From Symploca sp. SIO1C2 (GTDB lineage Bacteria; Cyanobacteriota; Cyanobacteriia; Cyanobacteriales; Coleofasciculaceae), in NCBI GenBank assembly GCA_010672925.1, contig JAAHFP010000012.1, positions 157,192 through 221,191 on the forward strand: 64,000 bases of DNA, written 5' to 3'. Below the pieces are notes generated by a model. That model was given only the letters and a program-made list of their open reading frames with translations, did no database searches and had not been told where the DNA came from. Of this stretch, positions 46,003 through 56,346 are shown piece by piece. A program made the position numbers and the translations under genes. Each line of letters opens with the position of its first letter. Position 1 is the stretch's first letter.

Positions 46003-46150
46003 TTTTAAATTTTAGATTTTAGATTTTAGATTTTAGATTGAATCAATACAAGCTATTAGAGCCAAGATGAAGTTTCTTATCAATTATCCATTATCAATTC
46101 TAAATTCTAAATTCTAAATTCTAAATTCTAAATTCTAAATTCTAAATTCT
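46003..46150. repeat. TTTTAGA and TTCTAAA heptamer arrays
   Basis: TTTTAGA repeats at 46008-46040 lie upstream of cbiET, and about eight TTCTAAA copies at 46096-46150 run into the 3' end of the precorrin-8X mutase gene. The mutase's last codons (EFRI and stop) are themselves repeat sequence. Confidence 0.92.
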
Positions 46151-46758
46151 TTAACATTCCATGCTAAAACCAACAAAGCATTAAGAATAGCTGCTGCAAC
46201 TGGGGAACCTCCTTTGCGACCCTCCACAAGAATTTGAGGTACTGATGTTTGTGCTAAAGCAGCTTTTGACTCTAGCACCGAGATAAATCCCACTGGCACA
46301 CCAATTACTAAAGCTGGTTTAAGGGTAGCTGTCGGCAACTGCTCACACAAAGCGAGTAGGGCAGTCGGAGCATTCCCAATAACAAAGATTGCTTCGGGAA
46401 ATTCCTCCCAGCATTGCATTAAACCAGTTTCTGTCCTCGTCTTTCCCGGTAATGCCACCGATGCCTGTTCAACTGCCACAATAATTGGGTTGCCGAAGGT
46501 TTTGGCTACCATTCCTGCAATCCCCTGCTTCACCATACCCACATCTGTAACAATTGGTGTTCTCTGCTGAAGAGCCTTAATGCCAGAAGCAATCCCATTG
46601 GGGCTAAATTTAATCAGCTGAGCAAATTCAAAATCAGCAGTACTGTGAATCACTCGCTGCACTATAGCATATTCGGCAGGGCTAAAGTTATGCTCGCCAA
46701 TCTCCTGGTCAATGACGGCAAAACTCTGCTCCATAATGGGGTGAATCGGCAAAGTCAT
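46135..46758 (-). CDS. cbiC: Precorrin-8X methylmutase
   Basis: A 207-residue CobH/CbiC family enzyme that moves a methyl group from C11 to C12 to form hydrogenobyrinate or cobyrinate. Typical features are the early ERRVIHSTAD-like block (here VQRVIHSTADFEFAQ), VTDVGMVKQGI, and the C-terminal GGSPVAAAILNALL. It lies 132 bp upstream of cbiET on the same strand and belongs to the same pathway. Its final four codons and stop fall within a heptamer array. Confidence 0.93.
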   Translation of the reverse strand: MTLPIHPIMEQSFAVIDQEIGEHNFSPAEYAIVQRVIHSTADFEFAQLIKFSPNGIASGIKALQQRTPIVTDVGMVKQGIAGMVAKTFGNPIIVAVEQASVALPGKTRTETGLMQCWEEFPEAIFVIGNAPTALLALCEQLPTATLKPALVIGVPVGFISVLESKAALAQTSVPQILVEGRKGGSPVAAAILNALLVLAWNVKEFRI

Positions 46759-46803
46759 TATTTGTTGTTTGTTGTTTGTGAATGGGTAATAAGATTCAGT
46801 AAA

Positions 46804-46998
46804 CTTGTAGGGGCGGGTTTAGGATCTCCGTTAACACCTTTGATGACAACCTTAATACAAAACCCGCCCAAACGATAACCTAGAGCATCAAGCAATTGAA
46901 GATTTTAGATTGACCCCCTAAATTTATTTATGGGCTTGTAACCGTTTTAATTCTTCAAATCTAAAATCTAAAATCTAAAATCTAAAATCTAAAATCTA
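46804..46998. repeat. GGGCGGGTTTA palindrome and AAAATCT heptamers
   Basis: TTGTAGGGGCGGGTTTAGG (46806-46824) pairs with AAAACCCGCCC (46858-46868). AAAATCT repeats at 46956-46997, up to the stop of the epimerase-like gene. Confidence 0.85.
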
Positions 46999-48168
46999 CT
47001 AACTCATTGCCTCAAACTGCTGCCAGCAAAGGTATAGAGCACGGGGTACATGAAAGCAACCTTTCCATTTGCCCCCCTTGAGGTTTAAAAGTACTTCTCC
47101 ACGACGGTTAAGGTAGCCAAACCACTCACCGTGTTGTGCGTCAGCAAAGTGTGACCAAGCATAATCGTGAACCTTTTGATACCATTGCCAACATTCTTCA
47201 CGCTTCGTCAAACGATAACCCATTGCCAGGGCAACCAAAGATTCTAAGTGAACCCACCACAACTTTTGGTCCCATTCTAGTTGCTGGGGAGGATAACCCT
47301 CAGCATCCAGAAAGTAATAGATTCCTCCGTATTCCTCATCCCAACCGAATTTGAGAATATTGAGCACTACATCAACAGCTTGGTTAATCAGTTTGATATT
47401 GCGGCGACGGTGAGCAATATCAATCATAAACCACATGGCCTCGATACCATGACCAGGGTTAATCAATCTTCCTTCAAAACAATCCACCGGTGAACCATCT
47501 AGAGCCACATTTTCGTACATCAACCCTCTTTCCTGATGGAGAAAATTGGTCATCACCTCTTGAACAGTTATATCAATGATTGGCTCCAGGCGATCGCTAG
47601 GCAAAAGCCAACTCATTTCTAAGGATAGGTTGGCTAAAATCATGGGAATTGCCAAGGTTTTCAGCGGGCGGGTGCCAGGATAGGTTTTATTATATTTGCC
47701 CTTGGGACTCTCCTGACGGCACAAAACGTTATTGTAAGCTTGTAGAGCTACCTCTTTTGCCCAGGTTTCGTCTGAAGCGAGAGCATATTGGCTAAAGGCC
47801 ATTGCTGCAAAGCAGTCAGAAAAGATATTGTAGGGTTGTACTAGGGGTCTTCCTGCTCGATTGAGAGCAAAGTACCAATTACCGTCGGCATCCCTACCAT
47901 ATTGGCTGAGAAAATTGGCACCGTTTTGGGCAATTTGTAACCAGTCTTCCCGCTTTTCTAGTTGGTTATAAAGCATGGCAAAAGTCCACAATTGGCGATT
48001 TTGCAGCCAGATGAACTTGTCTGTATCATAAACTTTGCCTTCTCGATCTAAGCAGGTGAAATAGCCGCCTTGCTCCCAGTCTAGGGAATGCTTTTCCCAA
48101 AAAGGGATTGCGTCTTGGATAAGAGCATTTTTATATAGTTTGACCAGATGCTGAAAATCTTGGCTCAT
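46999..48168 (-). CDS. AGE-family epimerase/isomerase (N-acylglucosamine 2-epimerase-like)
   Basis: A 389-residue (alpha/alpha)6-barrel enzyme. The N-terminal [22 protein letters not shown], central [16 protein letters not shown] and C-terminal [16 protein letters not shown] motifs carry the conserved Arg/His/Trp residues of the renin-binding-protein fold. Members interconvert N-acetylglucosamine/N-acetylmannosamine or mannose/fructose/cellobiose. The specific sugar is undetermined. ATG at 48168. It lies alone, with AAAATCT repeats directly after the stop. Confidence 0.88.
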   Translation of the reverse strand: MSQDFQHLVKLYKNALIQDAIPFWEKHSLDWEQGGYFTCLDREGKVYDTDKFIWLQNRQLWTFAMLYNQLEKREDWLQIAQNGANFLSQYGRDADGNWYFALNRAGRPLVQPYNIFSDCFAAMAFSQYALASDETWAKEVALQAYNNVLCRQESPKGKYNKTYPGTRPLKTLAIPMILANLSLEMSWLLPSDRLEPIIDITVQEVMTNFLHQERGLMYENVALDGSPVDCFEGRLINPGHGIEAMWFMIDIAHRRRNIKLINQAVDVVLNILKFGWDEEYGGIYYFLDAEGYPPQQLEWDQKLWWVHLESLVALAMGYRLTKREECWQWYQKVHDYAWSHFADAQHGEWFGYLNRRGEVLLNLKGGKWKGCFHVPRALYLCWQQFEAMS

Positions 48169-48403
48169 TTTGAAGTTGTTAAATTGTTAAGTTGGCGAAA
48201 TATTTCGTAATATAGCAAAACGGCTGAAAGCCCCCTAAATCGCCCAAAATTGCTACCCATTAGGCAAAACTCTATCACTATTTCGACTACTTCCCAATTC
48301 ACTTATATCAAGTTTGGTTGTTTCTGGCTTCTTTATTGGACTGAAGTCCAATAAACTGCTTATTACTTCAAAACCAGAATCAATCGACTCGATGCGGCAA
48401 ACC

Positions 48404-49204
48404 CTACTTAATTGCCACCACCGCTAAATTCCAGGCAAAACGTTTCATCAATGGCAGCTGTTTCAAGACTTTGTCTAACATCTCTAGGCGTTGGTATTCT
48501 CCCTGTAGTCTTTGGTGTTCAATAATAATTTTCTTCCAGTAGCGTTCTCGATTGGGGTCAACCTTCTCAATTAAGTAGAAGCGCAGGAAAATCCACAATG
48601 TTGCCAGCCAAAAGGTATCGTAAACAGTTTCTGAAAAAAGAGATTTGATGTAATCAACAATGTTAATATCCAGAGGCATTTCATCTTCTGTACGCACCTC
48701 TGTTGCTAAATAACGATAAATATTAATTATTGGATTGTGCTTCAGAGGGTCCCAAAAGCAGGCTTTCCCTCCTGGTTTAAGTACTCGGTACATTTCCTGT
48801 AGAGCAATTTTAGGTTCGGGAATATGGTGCAGTAAGTTGGAGGCATAGACTAAATCAAAAGTATTATCAGGAAAATCTAAGGCCATAGCATTGGCGGTAC
48901 ACCCTTCAATGTTCACACTATTAGCTGCTGCCAACTTCAGTGCTACTTCCACCATCCCCGGAGAGTAGTCAGCGGCAACACAATGAGCTCCTTTTTTAGC
49001 AAAATAGACGCTATTTTCCCCAGCACCACAACCTAAATCCAAGAGCTTTTTACTAGCAATATCTCCCATCTGTTGCAGGATGAAGCGATTTTCCGGGGCA
49101 GTGCAGGATTCAAAATAGTCTGCTACCCGAATACCATCTACATCAATGACAGCTGCCCAAGTATCATGGAAGTATCGCTCTTTTTCCAAGTTTTCTTTTG
49201 ACAT
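48404..49204 (-). CDS. Class I SAM-dependent methyltransferase
   Basis: A 266-residue Methyltransf_11-type enzyme. Motif I is LLDLGCGAGENSVYFA (about 55-70), motif II NTFDLVYASNLLHHIPEP, and motif III LKPGGKACFW. The C-terminal third is helical and hydrophobic (FWLATLWIFLRFYLIEKV), which suggests a lipid or membrane-associated substrate. The true substrate is unknown. ATG at 49204; TTGTTTGTTA-type repeats occupy its 5' flank. Confidence 0.85.
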   Translation of the reverse strand: MSKENLEKERYFHDTWAAVIDVDGIRVADYFESCTAPENRFILQQMGDIASKKLLDLGCGAGENSVYFAKKGAHCVAADYSPGMVEVALKLAAANSVNIEGCTANAMALDFPDNTFDLVYASNLLHHIPEPKIALQEMYRVLKPGGKACFWDPLKHNPIINIYRYLATEVRTEDEMPLDINIVDYIKSLFSETVYDTFWLATLWIFLRFYLIEKVDPNRERYWKKIIIEHQRLQGEYQRLEMLDKVLKQLPLMKRFAWNLAVVAIK

Positions 49205-49379
49205 GCTGTTGTTTGTTATTTGTTGTTTGTTATTTGTTGTTTGTTATTGGGGAATTGGGAATGGGGAAGGTCGAATTAAGAATGGAGAATTTTTCCTTTG
49301 TCTCCCTATCTCCTTGTCTTCCTCAGCTCCCCCAGCTCCCTCAGCTTCCCAGCTCCCCCAGCTCCCCATCTCCCCAGCA

Positions 49380-50984
49380 TCACTGAGTAACTACCTCTCG
49401 TACTTCTTCAGTACTTTGTATTGCTCGATAAAGGCGATTAAGAGCATTGACATAAGCTTGAGCTGAGGCAACGATAATGTCAGTATTGGCTGCATGACCT
49501 GAAAATATCCGTTCATTGTGCCGCAAACGGATCGTTACTTCTCCTAAAGCATCAATTCCCCCTGTGACTGACTGCACAGAAAATTCAATTAACTGGTTAG
49601 GTACATTGACTACTCGGTTAATTGCTTGGTAAACAGCGTCCACTGGTCCTGCACCAATTGCGGCATCGGTAAGTTCTTCACCATTGGGTTTGCGCAGTGT
49701 TACAGTGGCAGTTGGATGAGTGCGATCGCCACAGGAAACTTGTACTGATTCTAAGTGGAACAATTCGGGCATTTGGCGGATTTCATCGTTAACGATGGCC
49801 TCTAAATCCCAATCAGTAATTTCTTTCTTTTTGTCTGCTAGTTCTTTGAAGCGAAGAAATGCTTTGTTTAACTCATTTTCTGAGAGTTCAAACCCCAATT
49901 CATTGAGGCGAGTGCGGAAGGCGTTGCGACCGGAATGTTTGCCCAGTACAATCAAATTGTCGGTCAAGCCAATGGACTGGGCATCCATGATTTCGTAGGT
50001 TAGTTTATTTTTGAGGACGCCATCCTGGTGAATTCCCGACTCATGAGCAAAAGCATTGGCTCCAACTATGGCTTTGTTGGGTTGTACTAACATGCCAGTG
50101 AGGTTAGAAACCAAGCGGGATGTCTTGTAAATTTGCCTGGTGTCAATCTTCGTCAACGGTTCTTCTGACTCTACTGGACGTCCCAAATAGGGATTATAAT
50201 ACTGACGCCGTACATGAAGAGCCATGACTAATTCTTCTAGGGAAGCGTTGCCTGCTCGCTCACCAATGCCGTTAATGGTACATTCTAGTTGACGAGCACC
50301 ATTCTTAACTGCCTCTAGGAAGTTGGCTACTGCCAAACCTAAATCATTATGACCGTGAACGGAAATAATCGCCTGGTCAATATTGGGAACATTTTCCTTG
50401 ATACCCCGAATCATGTCCCCAAACTCACTGGGGGTGGTGTAACCCACAGTATCTGGAATGTTAACTGTTGTCGCCCCAGCAGCAATTGTCCGTTCTAACA
50501 CTTGGTAGAGGTACTCTGGATCAGAGCGAACCGCATCCATTGGTGAGAATTCTACATCATCCACAAAGGATTTAGCATAGGCTACCATTTCTTCTGCGAT
50601 CGCTAGCACCTCTGCTCTAGATTTTTTGAGTTGGTACTCTAAGTGGATATCTGAGGTAGAGATAAAGGTGTGGATTCTAGAGTGAATTGCTGGTTTGATG
50701 GCTTCGGCTGCGGCTTTAATATCTCCTTTGATGGCTCTTGCTAAACTACAGATAGTCGGGCCATCTTCTGTGCCGATATCTTGGGCAATTTTTTGTACCG
50801 CCTCAAAATCTCCGGGACTGGCAAAAGCAAAACCTGCTTCAATCACATCTACTCCTAAACGAGCCAGCTGTCTAGCCACGAGCAGCTTTTCGTCTACATT
50901 CAGGGTTGCTCCGGGACATTGTTCTCCATCTCGGAGTGTAGTGTCAAATATAATAATGCGCTCTGATTGTGGTTTTTGGTTCAT
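49380..50984 (-). CDS. leuA: 2-isopropylmalate synthase
   Basis: A 534-residue LeuA. The catalytic domain opens with [20 protein letters not shown], includes the metal-binding HGHNDLGLA block and ends in the linker and C-terminal leucine-sensing LeuA dimer domain (about 395-520). It condenses acetyl-CoA and 2-oxoisovalerate, the first step of leucine synthesis. ATG at 50984 follows GGAGGGT at good spacing. The gene is complete and ordinary; CT-rich repeats adjoin its stop. Confidence 0.96.
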   Translation of the reverse strand: MNQKPQSERIIIFDTTLRDGEQCPGATLNVDEKLLVARQLARLGVDVIEAGFAFASPGDFEAVQKIAQDIGTEDGPTICSLARAIKGDIKAAAEAIKPAIHSRIHTFISTSDIHLEYQLKKSRAEVLAIAEEMVAYAKSFVDDVEFSPMDAVRSDPEYLYQVLERTIAAGATTVNIPDTVGYTTPSEFGDMIRGIKENVPNIDQAIISVHGHNDLGLAVANFLEAVKNGARQLECTINGIGERAGNASLEELVMALHVRRQYYNPYLGRPVESEEPLTKIDTRQIYKTSRLVSNLTGMLVQPNKAIVGANAFAHESGIHQDGVLKNKLTYEIMDAQSIGLTDNLIVLGKHSGRNAFRTRLNELGFELSENELNKAFLRFKELADKKKEITDWDLEAIVNDEIRQMPELFHLESVQVSCGDRTHPTATVTLRKPNGEELTDAAIGAGPVDAVYQAINRVVNVPNQLIEFSVQSVTGGIDALGEVTIRLRHNERIFSGHAANTDIIVASAQAYVNALNRLYRAIQSTEEVREVVTQ

Positions 50985-51189
50985 TGTCTTAACCCTCCAT
51001 GTCTAAAAGATACCAAATATAGCAACCGCCTAGGCTATTAGGACAAGGGGATGGCAGTCCCTCGTTAACTTGCTTTACCTGAGAATGTCTTAACCGCCCT
51101 AGCGACTGCTATACTTTTTCTTTATATATTAAAGAAAAATTAGTAAAAAAGAGAGTAGATCTAAAATCTAAAATCTAAAATCTAAAATC

Positions 51190-51714
51190 TCAATAGTCTA
51201 ATTTTTCAATAGAGTCACGCACATCGTTCAAATCTATGTAACGGTCAGTAGCATTTCTCAATTCTCTAGCAATCATTCCTTCTGTAGATACCACCGTAAT
51301 ATGAGTATTTTTTGAGCGTAACAGTTCAATTGCCCGTTCAAAATCACCATCTCCACTAAACAGAATTACTCTGTCATACTGGTCTACGGTGTTAAACATA
51401 TCGATAACGATTTCTATATCTAGATTAGCTTTTTGAGAATAGCGACCAGAGTTATCATCATAATATTCTTTCAAAATTTTGGTTCTGACCGTGTAACCTA
51501 GGCTAATCAGGGCATCTCGGAATCCACGCTGATCTTGGGGATCTTTTAAACCTGTATACCAAAAAGCATTAACTAAGGTAACGTTGGGCTCATCTTTAAG
51601 TTTAAAGTAGTCTAAGACACGCCTAGGGTCAAAAAACCAACCATTTTTTTGTTGAGCGTAGAACATATTGTTCCCGTCTACAAAAATAGAAAGACGTTTC
51701 TGTGAGCAAGGCAT
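51190..51714 (-). CDS. LabA-like NYN domain protein
   Basis: A 174-residue NYN (PIN-like) protein: IFVDGNNMFYAQ, then KANLDIEIVIDMF and VILFSGDGDFERAIELL supply the acidic residues of the metal-dependent nuclease fold. It resembles cyanobacterial LabA/LabA-like proteins, which take part in circadian feedback, and others that act as RNases. A direct circadian role here is not shown. ATG at 51714. The stop TGA abuts AAAATCT heptamers (51161-51190). Confidence 0.85.
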   Translation of the reverse strand: MPCSQKRLSIFVDGNNMFYAQQKNGWFFDPRRVLDYFKLKDEPNVTLVNAFWYTGLKDPQDQRGFRDALISLGYTVRTKILKEYYDDNSGRYSQKANLDIEIVIDMFNTVDQYDRVILFSGDGDFERAIELLRSKNTHITVVSTEGMIARELRNATDRYIDLNDVRDSIEKLDY

Positions 51715-51914
51715 ATAAACAAAAACCTATAATTTCTAGTAAGTTTAATGTGGTTTCTTATCTTAGCAATTTTGCGATAATAGTTTACTGATCTTTACGA
51801 TAGGTAAAATGCAGCAGAACTTAGACAGTCTGCTGTGTTTGGTACTCTATCAACTCTACATTCAAATCTGTAGTTGCGCTTTAACTGTGAGGACATAGTC
51901 AGAAGTGAGATGCT

Positions 51915-52739
51915 CTATTGCTGGTAAGAACACCAATCACTCCAACTCCCAGCATAGAGTTTGCCTGTGTGAATCCCTGCTAGTTTCAAGGAAAGGAGGT
52001 TAACACAGGCTGTGACACCGGAACCACAATAGACGATTAATTCTGTCTGCTGTTGAACATCTGCCCACCGCTGTTGTTGCTGTTCAAGGGGGAGTAGATA
52101 GCTTTGAGCATCCGTAACGTCTTGCCAAGGATAGTTGATTGCACCGGGAATATGACCGGCGATGGGGTCTATTGGTTCTCTTTTGCCCAAATAGCGGTCT
52201 TCTTCTCGTGAATCGATTAGCGCAACATTGGGTAAGTCTTTGCGAACTTTCACTGCATCAATATCTACTACCCATTCTTGTCGCAGGTGAGGCACAAAGG
52301 TTCCTGGATTCGAGGTTGGTAAGGCATCTGTCACGGGATACCCTGCGGCTTGCCATGCCCCCCAACCACCATCGAGTAAAGCTACTTGATCATGACCTAA
52401 GTACCGTAGCAACCACCACAAACGTGCTCCAAAAGCTAAGCGAGAGTTATCGTAGGCAACAACTAAAGTTTCCTGGAAGTTAACCCCCATTGCCGCTAAC
52501 TTCTTTGCAAGCTCCTGGGGCTCCGGCAAAGGATGACGCCCTCCATGCTGTTGAGGGAGTTCAGAAAGATCTTGGTTTAAGTCGAAATAGTGGGCACCGG
52601 GAATATGGCTAGTTTGATACTGTTGCTTGCCCAACTCTGGATCCACAAGAGCAAAACGACAATCGATAACCACTAATTGGGGGTTATCCAGGTTTTCTCT
52701 CAGGTACTCGGTAGAAACAACAAAAGGACTGTCTATCAT
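51915..52739 (-). CDS. Sulfurtransferase (rhodanese/3-mercaptopyruvate type)
   Basis: A 274-residue protein with two tandem rhodanese domains. The active cysteine is in the C-terminal loop VYCGSGVTA (about residue 240), and the CGSGVTA sequence favours the mercaptopyruvate sulfurtransferase type, though that is not decisive. It transfers sulfur from thiosulfate or 3-mercaptopyruvate. ATG at 52739. The upstream flank (52740-53056) is mostly repeats. Confidence 0.9.
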   Translation of the reverse strand: MIDSPFVVSTEYLRENLDNPQLVVIDCRFALVDPELGKQQYQTSHIPGAHYFDLNQDLSELPQQHGGRHPLPEPQELAKKLAAMGVNFQETLVVAYDNSRLAFGARLWWLLRYLGHDQVALLDGGWGAWQAAGYPVTDALPTSNPGTFVPHLRQEWVVDIDAVKVRKDLPNVALIDSREEDRYLGKREPIDPIAGHIPGAINYPWQDVTDAQSYLLPLEQQQQRWADVQQQTELIVYCGSGVTACVNLLSLKLAGIHTGKLYAGSWSDWCSYQQ

Positions 52740-52915
52740 GCAAAATTATCAATAGCAAGAGGTTCTAGCAGATTTTTAATAGGATCTTAACTTTAGCATT
52801 ATTTGTATAGCTTAAGACTTTATTCAAGCCCTAAGTAGGAGGTTAATTCCTTGACATTGGTGACGAGTTGAGTAGATTGGGATTTTTTGGGCACCACTTT
52901 TGGCGATTGCATCCA

Positions 52916-53056
52916 AAAAGACAGGAGGCAGGAGGCAGGGGGCAGGAGGCAGGAGGTTCTAAGGGAAACTGACTTGTTTCCTATCTTTACCTTTGACGTT
53001 AAATTTTATCCAATTCTCCATTCTCCATTCTCCATTCTCCATTCTCCATTCGACCT
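52916..53056. repeat. AGGAGGC and TCTCCAT heptamer arrays
   Basis: AGGAGGC/AGGGGGC units at 52922-52955 are followed by about five TCTCCAT units at 53012-53049 that end just before the stop of the next gene. Confidence 0.88.
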
Positions 53057-53698
53057 TCATCCTGCCTTGGCTACTACAAAGAAAATTTGACCCAAGAGAA
53101 AATGTACTATTGCTTCAGTCACTAAACTGAAAACAGCAATGAACATGAGATAAATGTTTAATACGGTTTCTCCTGTCAACAAAGACACCCATAGAAGTAA
53201 CATAATCATTGCACTAGAGCTGGTTATAATTAAACTAAAAGCAAAATCTTCCATCAATAATAGTTGATAAGCAATAATTCCAATTATCAATTGAAATGTA
53301 ATTAAAATAATTATCGCAACAACATATATTTTTACCGCGCTAACAAGATTACCTACTTTATCTAAATCAGCCGGAGAATAAAAAGAAAATAAAACATTAA
53401 ATGCCAAAGTAAAACCGACTAAAATTACATGAGTTAATTTAATCAATTCCAGAGCCAGATTAGCTTTATGAAATTGGATGCGTTCCTTTAGCATCTTTTG
53501 TAAGCTTGAAAAAATATAGGCAGATAATCCATGCTTAATTAATAAAACTGTAGTAATAATGAAGGTCGTAGTAAACTTATCTAAAAAATAATTTCTGAGA
53601 AAAACCAGAGTTATAATAAATGTTACAGGGAGCAGCAAGCCATTACCAATGATGGATAGCCATCCAGCGAGATGTAGCTGCTTATTAGTCAAAAACAT
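53057..53698 (-). CDS. Hypothetical multi-pass membrane protein
   Basis: A 213-residue protein with about six hydrophobic helices and no soluble domain. ATG at 53698. It is rich in Leu/Ile/Phe and AT-rich in codon choice. I recognise no family and no conserved charged residue in the membrane. The neighbouring genes give no functional clue. The stretch 53699-53837 has another TCTCCAT array. Confidence 0.6.
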   Translation of the reverse strand: MFLTNKQLHLAGWLSIIGNGLLLPVTFIITLVFLRNYFLDKFTTTFIITTVLLIKHGLSAYIFSSLQKMLKERIQFHKANLALELIKLTHVILVGFTLAFNVLFSFYSPADLDKVGNLVSAVKIYVVAIIILITFQLIIGIIAYQLLLMEDFAFSLIITSSSAMIMLLLWVSLLTGETVLNIYLMFIAVFSLVTEAIVHFLLGQIFFVVAKAG

Positions 53699-53837
53699 AA
53701 AACAAACTTTAGCTCGTTATAAATTACCTTACGGCTCTTCTCAGCTCAATATATAGCAGTTATCGCATCCGTGAGTACATCTCCAATTCTCCATTCTCCA
53801 TTCTCCATTCTCCATTCTGTTGCCTGCGCCATTGCAC

Positions 53838-55202
53838 TTATACAAACCGATGAGGACTCAAAAGGTTTTTAGGATCAAATTGCTGTTTAATTTGATGCAT
53901 AAGATTTAAAGCATTGCCATTGTAACCCCAGACATCTAACTGTTGTTTCACAGCAGTTGGTGCTTCTAGGATTGTCAGAAAGCCTTGGTTACTTTGGCAA
54001 TGGTTGCGCATTTCCGCAATTGTCTGAGGTGTTACCACTGCTGAGTCAAGTCGCAAATGTCCTAAGCCACTCCCAGCATGAATTAATCCTAATCCTGTGG
54101 AGCCAGTTAGTTGATCTAACTTAACTAAGGTGTTAGCAGCCGAAGTAGGTAATACCCCTATTTTGCAAATAATTGCTGCTGTTGAGAGGGGTTCCCAGAT
54201 CTGTTTTGGCAGTGATTGCCATAGATTTAACTCCTCAGCATCAGCATAGAGAGTACCGGTTAAACCCAACTGCTGCCCAACTGCTAAAATTCTCGATGAC
54301 TGTTCCTTAACTGCCTCAGTTACACTCTGAAAACGTATCATTAAACCCATACCCTTACCGATGCCCAGAGTCTGAACTAATCCAGTTGAAAGAATATCAA
54401 CCGCTGTTGGGGTAAGAGCAGAAGCTAGTAAAGTTTGAGAGGTAGAAGCTACTGCATTAGCTTCACCAGTTAACACCACAGTACTACCGGCCTCCAGTAA
54501 GGGATAAACCCTAAAGGTCACTTCCGTCAGAATTCCCAAGCTGCCATAGGAGCCAGTAAATAGTTTCATCAAGTCATAACCTGCCACATTTTTTACTACC
54601 CTTCCCCCAGCTTTGGCAATTTCCCCATCACTGCGCACAAAGGAAATACCCAATAGGAGATCCCGAACCCCTCCATACCTCTGACGCCAAGAACCACTGT
54701 TGGCAGTAGCGACGATACCACCAAGAGTGGCTTCCTCAGGATAAGCTGGTTCCAGGGGTAGAAATTGACCAGTTTGGGAAAGAAGCTTCTGTAAGTCGGA
54801 AAATTTGACTCCAGCTTCAGCTGTCACTGTCAAATCACCAACTGCGTGATCAATAATGCGGTTTAAGCGATCAGTACTAATAATTAGATCGACTTCCTGA
54901 CCAACACCACCCCAACCTAATTTACTACCTTTACCACAGGGAATTACTCTCCAACCATTGCTGTAGCACTGATTCATTACCTGAGAGAGTTCTGTTACTG
55001 TATTGGGATAAGCTATAATAGGAAAAGTTTTGTCTGAAGCGCTGGTTTTGGCAATTTGCTCTTGCAAGCTTGGTTTCAAATTTCCCCAATCACAGATGCC
55101 AGATGTACTAACAATTGGCTCTAGGGCTTGGGTAATCGATACACCTCTAGTTGTTGATTCATTAGAATGTTTCACTGGTGGTTTATTATCGGGGTGCTGC
55201 AC
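53838..55202 (-). CDS. glcE: Glycolate oxidase subunit GlcE-like FAD-binding oxidoreductase
   Basis: A 454-residue FAD_binding_4 protein. The FAD loop is seen in IPCGKGSKLGWGG, followed by the PAYPEEATLGGIVATANSGS and GGRVVKNVAGYDLMKLF motifs typical of GlcE. GlcE works with GlcD and GlcF to oxidise photorespiratory glycolate to glyoxylate; partner genes are not in the window. The start is uncertain: GTG at 55202 is the first codon available in frame and the N-terminal ~35 residues look variable. The upstream 274 bp contain no gene. Confidence 0.85.
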   Translation of the reverse strand: MQHPDNKPPVKHSNESTTRGVSITQALEPIVSTSGICDWGNLKPSLQEQIAKTSASDKTFPIIAYPNTVTELSQVMNQCYSNGWRVIPCGKGSKLGWGGVGQEVDLIISTDRLNRIIDHAVGDLTVTAEAGVKFSDLQKLLSQTGQFLPLEPAYPEEATLGGIVATANSGSWRQRYGGVRDLLLGISFVRSDGEIAKAGGRVVKNVAGYDLMKLFTGSYGSLGILTEVTFRVYPLLEAGSTVVLTGEANAVASTSQTLLASALTPTAVDILSTGLVQTLGIGKGMGLMIRFQSVTEAVKEQSSRILAVGQQLGLTGTLYADAEELNLWQSLPKQIWEPLSTAAIICKIGVLPTSAANTLVKLDQLTGSTGLGLIHAGSGLGHLRLDSAVVTPQTIAEMRNHCQSNQGFLTILEAPTAVKQQLDVWGYNGNALNLMHQIKQQFDPKNLLSPHRFV

Positions 55203-55476
55203 TCTTTCGATTTAATTACTTCAATAAGGGAGTCCCATCGGAATTAAGATGAGCTATCTATCCAATCTTGTCCAGTGCCTAGCAAATAGCTGTCGTTGTT
55301 GACTATATACTTAACCGAAACTTTATATTTAGATTATCCCTCTTAGGGTAACATTATGTGCCTTATAATATCATTATCGGGCTCTTTGTGTTAACGATTC
55401 ACTCGAATGATAGAGGGAGTTAATGTTTATCCCCTATTAAACTGTGAAGACTAGATAACGCTATCTTATTTTCCAT

Positions 55477-55911
55477 ATGTTGTTTGGTCAGCGTCCTCTG
55501 ATACGTGTCCTTGTTGTCGATGACCACGAATTGACTCGTTTCAGCCTCAAATTAGCTCTCGACTGCCATCAGCAAATTACGCTGGTTGGCTTAGCTACCA
55601 ATGGTAAAGAAGCAATAGAGATGGCTGAACACCATCGTCCTGATGTAATCATTCTGGACTTACAGATGCCAGTAATGGATGGACTAACTGCTTCGACCCA
55701 TATCAAAGCTATTGAACCCAAAACTCAGATCATTGCTTACTCTTCAATAGATGAATTTCAAATTGACGTAGTGAGCCATACAGGAAGGGTTGATGCCTTC
55801 TGTAAAAAAGATACCCCTACCCAAGATTTAATTAAGTTGGTTGAGCAATTGGGTGAACCAAAGCATGACTGTTGGGAGGGAGCAGAGCATAAGGTTTACT
55901 CTACACTCTAG
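55477..55911 (+). CDS. Stand-alone receiver-domain response regulator
   Basis: A 144-residue CheY-like receiver. The acidic pocket is D15/D16 (VLVVDDHE), the phosphorylation site is D61 (VIILDLQMPVMDG) and the conserved Lys is K110. No DNA-binding domain follows, although the sequence is closest in style to NarL-type receivers. No kinase adjoins it. ATG at 55477. It may serve as a phospho-relay or control an unlinked partner. Confidence 0.85.
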   Translation: MLFGQRPLIRVLVVDDHELTRFSLKLALDCHQQITLVGLATNGKEAIEMAEHHRPDVIILDLQMPVMDGLTASTHIKAIEPKTQIIAYSSIDEFQIDVVSHTGRVDAFCKKDTPTQDLIKLVEQLGEPKHDCWEGAEHKVYSTL

Positions 55912-55979
55912 AAAATTATGGATTGGTCACCAAAAGCCAATTTTAACTAGATCAGATAAACTGCACCACCCTTAAACGA

Positions 55980-56165
55980 TTAGCTCCCTTGTGTTGATTC
56001 CGGAAAAGTTTCCTGAAATTCAGCTATTAACTCGTCTAGCTCTTCTACTGCCTGATTGACATCAATTCTTAGAGTTCCCAGATCCGGTTTTTCCAAAAGC
56101 ATGACCAAAAATTCCCGTTTACTCTCAATTAGGGTAATTTTTTCTTTGATTGTTTGTAGATCCAT
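55980..56165 (-). CDS. Small helical protein, 61 aa, upstream-linked to ccmK
   Basis: A 61-residue acidic protein with heptad-like helices (IKEKITLIESKREFLVMLLE, then AVEELDELIAEFQETF). ATG at 56165 follows a strong AAGGAGATAATTA site, so it is a real gene. It lies 180 bp downstream of ccmK on the same strand. I do not recognise a family. A carboxysome-linked function is only suggested by position. Confidence 0.6.
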   Translation of the reverse strand: MDLQTIKEKITLIESKREFLVMLLEKPDLGTLRIDVNQAVEELDELIAEFQETFPESTQGS

Positions 56166-56346
56166 TAATTATCTCCTTTAGCTGACTGGGCACTAGAACT
56201 AGGGTTAAGAAATTGCTGCATGATGGTTGGCAGCTACTTATATGTCCCATGACCGGGGCAAAAATTCCTATTGATCAAGGATTTTAGGCATAAGTGACTA
56301 GATTAAGTCGTCTGAGCCTTGAGCACATTGGTAAGCTCCAGAATTG

